A DNA stretch of 64,000 bases from Solirubrobacter phytolaccae (GCF_027587195.1 NZ_JAPDDP010000042.1:1-64000), one strand, 5' to 3'; positions 54,097-61,629 are shown, counted from the stretch's first letter. Numbers and translations: made by a program. The notes: generated by a model not told the origin, from the letters alone.

Positions 54097-57000
54097 GTGA
54101 AGCCTCGGATTCGCACATTTGTCCTCCTGTTCGTTTTCGCGCTGGCGCTGCCCGCGACCGCGTCCGCGAATCCGTGGGCCTCGATCGCCGCCACGCCCCC
54201 GCTGTGCATCACCGACCCGGGTCCATGGGCGGGGCTGGCCACGGACACGACCGTCTCCCCGAGCGGCTGGACCAACAACCCGGTCGTCGCGCTCTCGGGC
54301 ACGGACGTGCAGGGCTACGAGTGGCGGATCGACTGCGACCCGGTGCAGACCACCGGCAGCGCGAACCTCCCCGACGGCGCGCACACCTTCTCGCACCGCG
54401 CCCAGGAGAACGTCACGGGCGACTGGACGCCGTGGGTCACCGACGCCGTCGAGATCGACACCGGCCTCCCGGTCAACAGCACGAGCGTCTCCTCCGGCTG
54501 GCAGCAGGGCCCGGTCAACGTCAACCTCAACGTCTCCGACGCGACCTCGCCCGTGCACGGCGAGTGGCGCTTGGACCCGGCCGACCCGTACACGGTCTCC
54601 AACACCGCCGCGGTCAGCGGCACCGGCACGCACACGCTCTACACGTCGGCCGTCGACGCCGCCGGCAACCGGCACGACCGCTCGCACACCGTGCGCGTCG
54701 ACAACGTGGCGCCGACCAACGACACCGTCGTCGATCCCGGCTGGTACACGAACAAGGCCGTCATCCCGCTGGTCGCCTCCGACGCCGACTCCGGCGTGGA
54801 GCGCATCGTCTACCAGCTCGACGGCGCCGCCGGCGTGCCCGTGTTCGTCAACGGCACCAACCTCGAGGTCACCGGCAACGGCATCCACGCGCTGCGCGTC
54901 TACGTCTTCGACCACGCCGGCAACCAGAGCGGCTACACCGACTACGTCGTGCGGGTCGACGCCGCCGGCCCGGTCGACAACACGACCGTCCCCTCCGGCT
55001 GGGTCACCAACAGCCCGTCCGTCGACGTCCACATCACCGGCAGCGACAGCGCCGGCAGCGGCGTGACCGAGATCCGCTGGGAGCTCATCGAGGACGCGCG
55101 CTCGGGCACCGTCATGAGCGCCGGCCCGGTCGACATCACCGTCACCGGCGAGGGCGTCCACACGCTGCGCACCCGCTTCTTCGACGGCGACGGCCACGAC
55201 TCGGGCTGGAAGACCCAGTACGTCCGGATCGACACGGCCGTCCCCGTGGACACCACCACGGTCTCCCCGGTGTGGCTCTCCCGCAACTCCCTCGACGTCA
55301 ACCTGACCGCCACCGACGCGAGCCCCGGCTCCACCGTGTCGCGGATCGAGTACCGCCTCGACGGCGTGCCCGGCACCGTGAACGGCCCCAGCGGCATCGT
55401 CCCGGTCACCGGCGCGGGCGAGCACGAGCTCGAGACACGCGCCTTCGACGTCGCCGGCAACACGTCCGGCTGGTTCTCGCGCGTCGTCCGCCTCGACCCG
55501 GACGCGCCGACCAACACGACGCCGCTCGCCGACACGGGCTGGCGCCAGAACGCCTACGGCGTGCGCCTCAACGGCACCGACTCCAACTCCGGCGTCGCCT
55601 CGCTGGACTGGCGCGTCGACGGCGGCGCCTGGAACAGCGGCGGCATCAACGCCACCAACGCCTACGTCAGCGGCGACGGCTCCCACACGCTCACGACGCG
55701 GGTGAAGGACGTCGCGGGCAACATGTCCGCCCCGCGCGACGAGACGATCCGCATCGACTCCGTCAAGCCGACCGACACCACCACCGTCCCGGGGACCGTC
55801 GGCAACGGCCGCAAGATCAACGTCACCGCGACCGACGCGCTGTCCGGCCCGTCCGGCTCCGTCGAGTGGCAGCTCGACAACGGCGCCGTCAAGAGCTCGC
55901 TCCAGGCCACGATCACCGGCATCGGCCCGCACGTGCTCAAGACGCGCGTGCAGGACAACGCGGGCAACTGGAGCGACTGGAAGAGCTTCAACGTGACCGT
56001 CAGCGGCGCCCTCCCGCAGGAGGACAGCGACGCGCCGATCGACACCACGACGGTCCCGCTCAACTGGCGCACCGGTCCCGTGGGCGTGACGGTCACGGCC
56101 GACGACAACGGCGGCACGGGCGTGGACTACGTCGAGTACCGCGTCGACGGCAACGCGATCGTCTCCGGCCCGGTCAACACCACCTTCACGGTCACCGACG
56201 ACGGCACGCACACGATCGAGACGCGCGCGACCGACTTCGCCGGAAACGTCGGCGTCTGGCGCTCGCAGACGCTCAAGATCGACAGGACGCTCCCGGTGGA
56301 CACGTCCGCGCTCACGGCCGGCTGGGTCAACACCCGTGCGGTCGTGCTGACCGCGACCGACGCGACCTCCGGCGTGGCCAAGATCGAGTACCGCGTCAAC
56401 GGCGGCACGGTCACGACGGTCAACGCGGCCACCGCGAACTTCACGCTTCCCGCCGACGGCACGTTCACGGTCGATCGCCGGATCACCGACGTCGCCGGGC
56501 AGGCGACGGGGTGGAAGAGCACCGAGCTCAAGGTCGACACCGTCGTCCCGACGCTCACGAGCGCGGTCGCGCCGGCCACCTGGCAGATCACGCCGCTGTC
56601 CGTGGACATCACCGGCAACGACGTGGGCTCGGGCGTCGATCACGCCGAGTGGCGGATCGGCTCGACCGGCACGATCAAGACGGGCACCCCGGCGGTCGTC
56701 ACGACCGAGGGTGTGCAGACGCTGGAGTCGCGCGTCGTCGACAAGGCCGGCAACGTGTCGACCTGGCGCTCGGAGCCGATCCGCGTCGACCTCACCAAGC
56801 CCACCAACACCACCCCGGCCGTCCCGGCGGGTTGGCGCAAGTCCAGCTTCACGACGACGGTCACCGGCACCGACGCGACGTCCGGCGTGCTCCGCATCGA
56901 GTGGAAGCTCGACACGGCCCCGTCCGCGACGCTGACGCCCGCCGTCTCGATCACGCAGGAGGGTTCCTACAAGCTCTTCTCACGTGTGCTCGACAACGCC

Positions 57001-57924
57001 GGCAACGCCTCGGACTGGCGTGAGGACACCGTCGCGATCGACAAGACCGCGCCGACGCTCGCCGCCGACTGTGGCGCCGCGACCTGGCGCAACGCCGCGG
57101 CGACGTGCACGGTGTCGGCGTCCGGCGGGATCTCCGGCCTGGCGGTCGTGTCCGGCGCGCGGGGCGGCGAGGGTGCCGTCGACGTGTCCGGCGGCGTCTA
57201 CACCGTCGACGCCGAGGGCACGTCCTCCATCGTCTTCCGGGCCGTCGACGGCGCGGGCAACGAGGTCACCAAGCAGGGCTCGGTCAAGGTCGACCGCACC
57301 GCGCCGGCGACCACGCTGACCTGCACGCCGGACCCGAAGTCTTTGAACTACGTCTGCACCGGCGGCGGCACCGACGGCCTGTCCGGGATCGCCTCGGTCA
57401 AGTGGTCGGTCAGCGGCGGCGCCGCGACGCCGATCGCCGCGGGCGCCCCGTTCACCGTGGCCAAGGGCAAGGTCGTCGTCACCGCGACGGACACCGCCGG
57501 CAACGTCGGCACCTCGCAGGCCGTGACGCTCGCCGAGCGCAAGGCCGACGCGGGCCACAGCGACACCGGCGAGGAGACGGGGGTCACCCCGCGCTCCACG
57601 AGCGAGGCGGTGCTGCTGAAGGGCGGCAAGGCCTCTTCGTCCTCGCGGCTCGTCGGCCAGCTCGCGCTGTCGGCCACGCCGTCGGCGACGACGGTCGACC
57701 TGCGCCCGCTCGCGCTCGGCAAGGGCACGTTCCGGCTCACGCTCAAGGTCACCGTGGGGAAGAAGACCAAGACCGTGAACAAGGTCCAGAAGACGATCAA
57801 GGGCTACTCGAAGCGCGTCACGGTCAAGGCCGCCGCGGGTGCCGACGCCAAGGTCACGCTGACCGTCAAGCGCAAGGTCGGCAAGCGCTGGGTCGCGCAC
57901 GCGACCGCCAGCGCGAAGCTCTGA
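54097..57924 (+). CDS. Secreted/surface protein of 13 Ig-like (OmpL47-type) repeats
   Basis: 1,275 residues from GTG 54097, which directly precedes a signal peptide (TFVLLFVFALALPATASA). From ~40 to ~1160 there are 13 repeats of ~85 residues, each opening like PVDTTTVSPVW or PTNTTPAVPAGW and containing a GVxxIEYRLDG strand, a GxHTLxTRxxDxAGN loop and a closing xxRxD. Repeats 12-13 carry cysteine pairs (AADCGAATWRNAAATCTV; LTCTPDPKSLNYVCTG). A ~110-residue Lys-rich beta domain ends the protein (GKKTKTVNKVQKTIKG). There is no LPXTG or membrane anchor. Likely an adhesin or surface stalk; inference. Confidence 0.75.
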   Translation: MKPRIRTFVLLFVFALALPATASANPWASIAATPPLCITDPGPWAGLATDTTVSPSGWTNNPVVALSGTDVQGYEWRIDCDPVQTTGSANLPDGAHTFSHRAQENVTGDWTPWVTDAVEIDTGLPVNSTSVSSGWQQGPVNVNLNVSDATSPVHGEWRLDPADPYTVSNTAAVSGTGTHTLYTSAVDAAGNRHDRSHTVRVDNVAPTNDTVVDPGWYTNKAVIPLVASDADSGVERIVYQLDGAAGVPVFVNGTNLEVTGNGIHALRVYVFDHAGNQSGYTDYVVRVDAAGPVDNTTVPSGWVTNSPSVDVHITGSDSAGSGVTEIRWELIEDARSGTVMSAGPVDITVTGEGVHTLRTRFFDGDGHDSGWKTQYVRIDTAVPVDTTTVSPVWLSRNSLDVNLTATDASPGSTVSRIEYRLDGVPGTVNGPSGIVPVTGAGEHELETRAFDVAGNTSGWFSRVVRLDPDAPTNTTPLADTGWRQNAYGVRLNGTDSNSGVASLDWRVDGGAWNSGGINATNAYVSGDGSHTLTTRVKDVAGNMSAPRDETIRIDSVKPTDTTTVPGTVGNGRKINVTATDALSGPSGSVEWQLDNGAVKSSLQATITGIGPHVLKTRVQDNAGNWSDWKSFNVTVSGALPQEDSDAPIDTTTVPLNWRTGPVGVTVTADDNGGTGVDYVEYRVDGNAIVSGPVNTTFTVTDDGTHTIETRATDFAGNVGVWRSQTLKIDRTLPVDTSALTAGWVNTRAVVLTATDATSGVAKIEYRVNGGTVTTVNAATANFTLPADGTFTVDRRITDVAGQATGWKSTELKVDTVVPTLTSAVAPATWQITPLSVDITGNDVGSGVDHAEWRIGSTGTIKTGTPAVVTTEGVQTLESRVVDKAGNVSTWRSEPIRVDLTKPTNTTPAVPAGWRKSSFTTTVTGTDATSGVLRIEWKLDTAPSATLTPAVSITQEGSYKLFSRVLDNAGNASDWREDTVAIDKTAPTLAADCGAATWRNAAATCTVSASGGISGLAVVSGARGGEGAVDVSGGVYTVDAEGTSSIVFRAVDGAGNEVTKQGSVKVDRTAPATTLTCTPDPKSLNYVCTGGGTDGLSGIASVKWSVSGGAATPIAAGAPFTVAKGKVVVTATDTAGNVGTSQAVTLAERKADAGHSDTGEETGVTPRSTSEAVLLKGGKASSSSRLVGQLALSATPSATTVDLRPLALGKGTFRLTLKVTVGKKTKTVNKVQKTIKGYSKRVTVKAAAGADAKVTLTVKRKVGKRWVAHATASAKL

Positions 57925-57934
57925 CACCCCCGGG

Positions 57935-57976
57935 TTGACGTTCCCGGATCGCTTGAGACAATTGTCTCGAGCGATC
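57935..57976 (+). promoter_or_regulatory. Promoter overlapped by a 30-bp palindromic operator
   Basis: -35 TTGACG (57935-57940), 17-bp spacer, -10-like ACAATT (57958-57963). A palindrome at 57947-57976, with 14 of 15 pairs matching and the perfect core GAGACAATTGTCTC, covers the -10 and start site. The downstream gene begins at 57994 with an AAGGAG ribosome-binding site. Confidence 0.7.
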
Positions 57977-57993
57977 GTCCGAAGGAGCGCTTC

Positions 57994-58434
57994 ATGTCCG
58001 AAGGTGCCCGAGTTCTCGTCGTCGCCAACAAGACGGCCGCGACGCCCGCGCTGCTGGAGGCGGTGCGTGAGCGAGCGGCCCGTGGGCCGGCGACGTTCAC
58101 GCTGCTCGTCCCGAACGCCGCGCACGGCCTGCACAAGCTCGTCGACCCGGAGGACCAGGGCCGCGGCGAGGCCGAGGCGGTGATCGAGCTCGCGGTGCCC
58201 TTGCTGGAGGATGCCGCCGGCGGCCCCGTCGAGAGCATGATCGGCGTGCCCGAGCCGCTCGCCGCGATCCAGGACGCGATCAACGTCCACGGCTTCGACG
58301 AGCTGATCATCTCCACGCTGCCTCAGCGCGTCTCCAAGTGGCTGCACCTGGACCTGCCCGCCAAGGCCGCCGGCCTCGGCCTGCCGGTCACCACGGTGGT
58401 CGCGTCCAGCCGCACGGAGCGCGCCATGGCCTGA
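57994..58434 (+). CDS. Universal-stress-protein-like Rossmann-fold protein
   Basis: 146 residues. The alternating alpha/beta pattern (RVLVVANKTAATPALLEAVR; TFTLLVPNAAHGLHKLVDP; VHGFDELIISTLPQRVSKWL; LPVTTVVASSR) is that of the USP/HUP fold, but the ATP-binding G-x2-G-x9-G-S motif is absent, unlike the classical USP encoded at 58592. It is probably a USP-like regulator or small-molecule binder. The gene has a strong palindromic operator over its promoter, so it is likely repressed and induced by a specific signal. Confidence 0.65.
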   Translation: MSEGARVLVVANKTAATPALLEAVRERAARGPATFTLLVPNAAHGLHKLVDPEDQGRGEAEAVIELAVPLLEDAAGGPVESMIGVPEPLAAIQDAINVHGFDELIISTLPQRVSKWLHLDLPAKAAGLGLPVTTVVASSRTERAMA

Positions 58435-58450
58435 GATGAGAGCGGGCGGA

Positions 58451-58456
58451 TAGCCT
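58451..58456 (+). promoter_or_regulatory. -10 box of a leaderless promoter
   Basis: TAGCCT lies 7 bp before the GTG at 58464; no ribosome-binding site intervenes. Confidence 0.35.
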
Positions 58457-58463
58457 GGGGGCG

Positions 58464-58547
58464 GTGAACCGCCTCTGGATCTGGATGCAGGTGATCATCG
58501 TGCTCTGCGTGATCGCCAGCTTCGTGATCGCCCTCGTCAAGCTGTGA
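58464..58547 (+). CDS. 27-residue single-pass membrane peptide
   Basis: A GTG frame encodes VNRLWIWMQVIIVLC followed by a hydrophobic run (VIASFVIALV) and ends KL. It is a single transmembrane helix with few charges. It fills the gap between the USP-like gene and the USP gene. Resembles the 49325 peptide in size and placement, and both have a TAGNCT -10 box at the start. Function unknown; possibly a membrane-stress peptide given its neighbours. Confidence 0.5.
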   Translation: MNRLWIWMQVIIVLCVIASFVIALVKL

Positions 58548-58579
58548 CCGAACCGACATAGCGCCCGCCCCGGCGTGCG

Positions 58580-58585
58580 TATGAT
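58580..58585 (+). promoter_or_regulatory. -10 box of a leaderless promoter for the USP gene
   Basis: TATGAT, close to the TATAAT consensus, lies 6 bp before ATG 58592; no ribosome-binding site intervenes. The best of the four leaderless-type boxes. Confidence 0.5.
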
Positions 58586-58591
58586 CGCGCC

Positions 58592-59035
58592 ATGTTCCGC
58601 TCGATCGTCGTAGGCACCGACGGTTCCGACACCGCCCAAAAGGCGGTCGACGAGGCGATCGACCTCGCCAAGTCCCTGAACGCCAAGCTCTGGCTCGTCT
58701 CCGCCTACGAGCCCGTCCCCAAGGCGCGCCTCCGCGAAGAGGCCCGCCAGACCCCCGCCGACCTCCAGTGGATGGTCAACCCCCGCGAGGAGGTGGATCA
58801 GACGCTCTCCGACGCCGCGGACCTGATCCGCGCGGCCGGCGTCGAGGTGGAGACCTTCGCCCGCGAGGGCGACCCGGCCGACGCCATCCTCGACGTCGCC
58901 GAAGAGCGCGACGCGGACCTGATCGTGGTCGGCAACAAGGGCATGACCGGCGCGCGCCGGTTCCTGCTGGGCTCGGTGCCGAACAAGGTGTCGCACCACG
59001 CGCCGTGCTCGGTGTTGATCATCCGCACCGTCTGA
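58592..59035 (+). CDS. Universal stress protein (UspA family)
   Basis: 147 residues. MFRSIVVGTDGSDTAQKAVD opens the fold; the ATP-binding motif G-x2-G-x9-G-S is present in GNKGMTGARRFLLGSVPNKV, followed by APCSVLIIRTV. ATP-binding USPs are induced by stress or growth arrest. An insert (~45-75; EARQTPADLQWMVNPREEVD) precedes the second half. The gene ends 24 bp before the 461-bp dyad-symmetric element. Confidence 0.92.
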   Translation: MFRSIVVGTDGSDTAQKAVDEAIDLAKSLNAKLWLVSAYEPVPKARLREEARQTPADLQWMVNPREEVDQTLSDAADLIRAAGVEVETFAREGDPADAILDVAEERDADLIVVGNKGMTGARRFLLGSVPNKVSHHAPCSVLIIRTV

Positions 59036-59227
59036 ACGGCAACGGCTGACCACACCCACGGGCGCCGCGTCAAGCAATTCATGCCCGCGACGTCGAGGTT
59101 CACGGCGCGGTCGTCAGGAATTGCTTGACCCGTCGCGGCGCGGCGTGGTGTGTGCGGGTGAGCCGGGTTCCCCGGACTTTGGAACGCGTTCGCGTTCCCT
59201 CGTTTGATGTCTCGGGCCGGTTTCGCA

Positions 59228-59280
59228 GGGGGGTGCGGAACAAAAGCGTCCTCACAGGACCGTTTTGTTCGGCACCCCCC
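59228..59280. other. Long hairpin H1 in the left half of the dyad element
   Basis: GGGGGGTGC at 59228-59236 pairs with 59272-59280, then 59238-59245 (GAACAAAA) with 59263-59270, then GTCCT with AGGAC around a CAC loop: 22 pairs, few mismatches. The apical sequence TCCTCACAGGAC recurs in H2. Confidence 0.75.
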
Positions 59281-59297
59281 TCGATCGGGCCGGAGTG

Positions 59298-59348
59298 GGG
59301 GGTGTGTCCCCAAACCGTCCCGTGAGGAAGGTTTCGAGGCACACCCCC
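59298..59348. other. Long hairpin H2 in the right half of the dyad element
   Basis: Nine pairs at the base (59298-59306 with 59340-59348), then a wobble and interrupted pairs, then AAACC (59312-59316) with GGTTT (59330-59334), and a small apical stem. Read on the minus strand its apex is TCCTCACGGGAC, matching H1's apex at 11 of 12 positions though the stems differ. Confidence 0.7.
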
Positions 59349-59566
59349 TCGCGAAACCGGCCTGAGCCATGCGAACGGGGGAACGCACAGCGTTCCCACA
59401 GTCCGGGAACCGGACCTCATTTGCCCGTAAGCGCACCGGCCGCGGCGGGTCAAGAAATTCGTGACCCGGCCGCGAGCCTCCACAAACGTGGTCGCACGAA
59501 TTACTTGACGCGGCGCCCGACGGTGTGCTCGCTGTTAGCCGTCCCGCCGTGCGCCGCGTGCGCGGC

Positions 59567-60901
59567 TCAGGTGACGGGTATCGCCGGGTTCGTCGCGTTC
59601 GCGGCGTTGATGCGGCCCCAGCCGTAGTGCGGGTCCTTGCCGGCCGGGCCGAGGTCCTGGGCCGTGAGCTCCATGCGGCGTTCGATCGCGTTCGGGGTGG
59701 GCTTGGGGCCGAGGATCCCGGAGGCGATGACCAGCGCGGCGGTCGCGGAGGCGTGCGGGGCGGCCATCGAGGTGCCGATGTAGCCGTCCGGCAGGCCGAA
59801 GCGGCGCGGGGAGCTCGTGAAGGTCATCTGGAAGATGTCCAGGCCGGGCGGCTCGAGGGGGCGGCAGAACGGGTCGCCCTCCAGGGCCGCGTCGACGCCG
59901 CCGCCCGGGGCGACGATGTCGAGGTCGGCGCCCTCGTTGGAGTAGTCGGCTTGGCAGCCGTGCTGGGTGGTCGCGCCGACCGAGAGCACGTCGCTCGAGC
60001 GGGCCGGGTAGGCGACGGCGGCCGCGGCGGCGTTGCCGGACGCGCCGACCACGAGCGTGCCCTTGCGGCGCGCGTGGCGGATCGCGTTGAGGATGTTCGG
60101 GATCTGCGAGCGGGTGATGTCCGACGGGAACTCGAACGAGAGGTTGATGACCTGCGCGCCATGGTCGGCGGCGTAGCGGATGCCCGCGGCGATCCGGCCC
60201 GAGTCTCCCTCGCCCTCCGCGTCCAGCACCTTGACCGGCATGATCTTCACGCCGTAGGCCAGGCCCGTGAGGCCGATCGTGTTGCCCGTGCCCTCGGCGA
60301 TCGTGCTCGCCACGTGCGTGCCGTGGCCGTTGTCGTCGTTCGGGTACGGGTCGTTGTTCGCGAAGTCCCAGCCCTTGACGAACCGCGACGGCGAGAAGTC
60401 GGGCGAGCGGAGGAAGCGGCCCCGGTTGGCGTAGGCCACGCCGGTGTCCAGCACCGCGACGATCACGCCCTTGCCGCCCGGCCGCCCGGCGCGCGCCAGG
60501 TTTGCCCACGCTTCCGGCGCGTTGACGCCCGTCTCGGGCAGGAAGTTCCACTGCAGGCTCTGCCAACCGCCCGGGGCCGAGGCGTTGCCCGGGTCGGGCG
60601 GCACCCAGCCCGACACGTGCGCGATGTAGTTCGGCGTGACGCTCGTGACGTCGCTGCGCTTCGCGATCGCCCGCGAGGCCTTCGCGACGTCCCGCACACG
60701 CACGACCCGCGAGCCGCGCGCATCCGACACCACGACCTCGTTCGCCCGTGAACGCGCCGGCGCCGCCGCACGCGCCTTCATCGCCGCGGCGACGGCCCGC
60801 GCCTCACCCGAGCCGCCCGCCGAAGCGCCGGCCACCGGCCCGATGGCGAGCACGGTGGCGAGAAGCAGGGTGGCGGAAAGCAGGCGGGAGCGGAAAGACA
60901 T
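59567..60901 (-). CDS. Secreted subtilisin-like serine protease (S8)
   Basis: 444 residues from ATG 60901. Signal peptide (LLSATLLLATVLAIGPVAGA), propeptide ~30-115 (NEVVVSDARGSRVVRVRDVA; VTPNYIAHVSGWVPPDPG), then the peptidase with Asp152 (AVLDTGVAY), His193 (NGHGTHVAS), oxyanion Asn290 (VGASGNAA) and Ser378 (IGTSMAAPH). It ends HYGWGRINAANATNPAIPVT without an anchor, so it is probably released. An ATG at 60922 is an alternative start. The stop is 48 bp from the dyad-symmetric element. Confidence 0.92.
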   Translation of the reverse strand: MSFRSRLLSATLLLATVLAIGPVAGASAGGSGEARAVAAAMKARAAAPARSRANEVVVSDARGSRVVRVRDVAKASRAIAKRSDVTSVTPNYIAHVSGWVPPDPGNASAPGGWQSLQWNFLPETGVNAPEAWANLARAGRPGGKGVIVAVLDTGVAYANRGRFLRSPDFSPSRFVKGWDFANNDPYPNDDNGHGTHVASTIAEGTGNTIGLTGLAYGVKIMPVKVLDAEGEGDSGRIAAGIRYAADHGAQVINLSFEFPSDITRSQIPNILNAIRHARRKGTLVVGASGNAAAAAVAYPARSSDVLSVGATTQHGCQADYSNEGADLDIVAPGGGVDAALEGDPFCRPLEPPGLDIFQMTFTSSPRRFGLPDGYIGTSMAAPHASATAALVIASGILGPKPTPNAIERRMELTAQDLGPAGKDPHYGWGRINAANATNPAIPVT

Positions 60902-61010
60902 GCGGTTGGAACGGGCGGGCATTCGGCGTGTGCCCGTCCCGACTCGTACAACATGATCGGCAGGGTGAAGTTGCTGAACAACCCCAAGGTGCCACGAAAC
61001 TGTGCCAATT

Positions 61011-61520
61011 GTGTGCCGAGATGAGCACGAGGGCCCGATGCGGCTCGCGATCGCCGAAGCCGAGAAGGCCCTCACGCACGACGACGTCCCCGTCGGCGCG
61101 GTCATCCTCGGCCCCGACGGGACCGTCATCGGCGCCGGCCACAACGAGCGCGAGCTCCTGCAGGACCCCAGCGCCCACGCCGAGATGCTCGCCATCCGCC
61201 AGGCCGCTGAGCACATCGGCTACTGGCGCCTGCTCGACACCACGCTCTACGTGACCCTCGAGCCGTGCGCCATGTGCGCGGGGGCGATCGTCCTCGCCCG
61301 CATCCCGCACGTCGTCTACGGCACCACCGACCCGAAGGCGGGCGCCGCCGGCAGCGTGCTGGACATCCTCGCCGAGCCGCGCCTGAACCACCGCCCGCAG
61401 GTCACCAAAGACGTCCTGCAGCCCGAATGCGCGGCCCTGCTGAAGGACTTCTTCGCCGCCCGCCGTCGTCGCCCGCTACCCTCAACCGTCGCACACCCGG
61501 AGGGGTGCGAGAGTGGTTGA
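61011..61520 (+). CDS. tadA: tRNA-specific adenosine deaminase TadA
   Basis: 169 residues from GTG 61011 (GTG 61002 and ATG 61038 are alternatives; the longer ones keep the DEHEGPMRLAIAEAEKA start usual for TadA). Zinc/catalytic motifs H56-A-E58 in SAHAEMLAIRQA and P85-C86-x2-C89 in LEPCAMCAGAIVLARI. GTTDPKAGAAGSVLDILAEP and RLNHRPQV are typical TadA. It converts the wobble adenosine of tRNA-Arg(ACG) to inosine. Its last 22 bases lie inside the tRNA-Ser gene, so the stop codon is part of the tRNA's D-arm region. Confidence 0.9.
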   Translation: MCRDEHEGPMRLAIAEAEKALTHDDVPVGAVILGPDGTVIGAGHNERELLQDPSAHAEMLAIRQAAEHIGYWRLLDTTLYVTLEPCAMCAGAIVLARIPHVVYGTTDPKAGAAGSVLDILAEPRLNHRPQVTKDVLQPECAALLKDFFAARRRRPLPSTVAHPEGCESG

Positions 61521-61588
61521 ATCGGGCGGTCTCGAAAACCGTTGAGCGGGTAACCCCTGTTCCGAGGGTTCGAATCCCTCCCCCTCCG
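61499..61588 (+). tRNA. tRNA-Ser (anticodon CGA)
   Basis: Acceptor stem GGAGGGG (61499-61505) pairs with CCCCTCC (61581-61587), discriminator G. Anticodon loop CTCGAAA with anticodon CGA is closed by GCGGT/ACCGT; a long class II variable arm and T-arm GAGGG-TTCGAAT-CCCTC (61564-61580) follow. It reads UCG codons. No CCA is encoded. It starts inside the 3' end of tadA. Confidence 0.93.
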
Positions 61589-61592
61589 CTTG

Positions 61593-61617
61593 AAAGGGCG
61601 CCCAGTGGGCGCCCTTT
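61593..61617 (+). terminator. 11-bp perfect terminator hairpin after tRNA-Ser
   Basis: AAAGGGCGCCC (61593-61603), AGT loop, GGGCGCCCTTT (61607-61617), then GTCGTTCT. Its A/T ends let it act on both strands, ending also the convergent DoxX transcript. Confidence 0.85.
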
Positions 61618-61629
61618 GTCGTTCTGGGC

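Larger units (their letters stand above)
59059..59519. repeat. 461-bp dyad-symmetric structured element (two inverted ~230-bp copies)
   Basis: Terminal inverted repeats at 59059-59083 and 59495-59519 match at 23 of 25 positions. Inner pair 59118-59139 / 59439-59460 (20 of 22) and central pair 59211-59226 / 59351-59366 (15 of 16) keep the same centre near 59289. GTCAAGNAATTC occurs four times (59069-59080, 59118-59129 reversed, 59449-59460, 59498-59509 reversed); each adjacent pair has exactly a 37-base loop. Matching small hairpins occur in both halves: 59163-59175 with 59401-59415, and 59181-59198 with 59379-59397. No credible gene; it lies between convergent genes. Could be a MITE-like element, structured RNA or DNA site. 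Confidence 0.85.

Noticed and set aside
53742-57023. 1,093-codon plus-strand frame overlapping the Ig-repeat gene
   Set aside because: It is the +1-type shadow of the repeat protein: Arg/Gln/His-rich, no strand pattern, and out of frame with the recurring Ig units.
59100-59627. Reading frames inside the dyad-symmetric element (59100-59483 minus; 59125-59325 and 59265-59627 plus)
   Set aside because: Their translations are Pro/Arg/Thr-rich without any domain, they read through both arms of hairpins, and the mirrored structure fully dictates the sequence. I treat the interval as non-coding.
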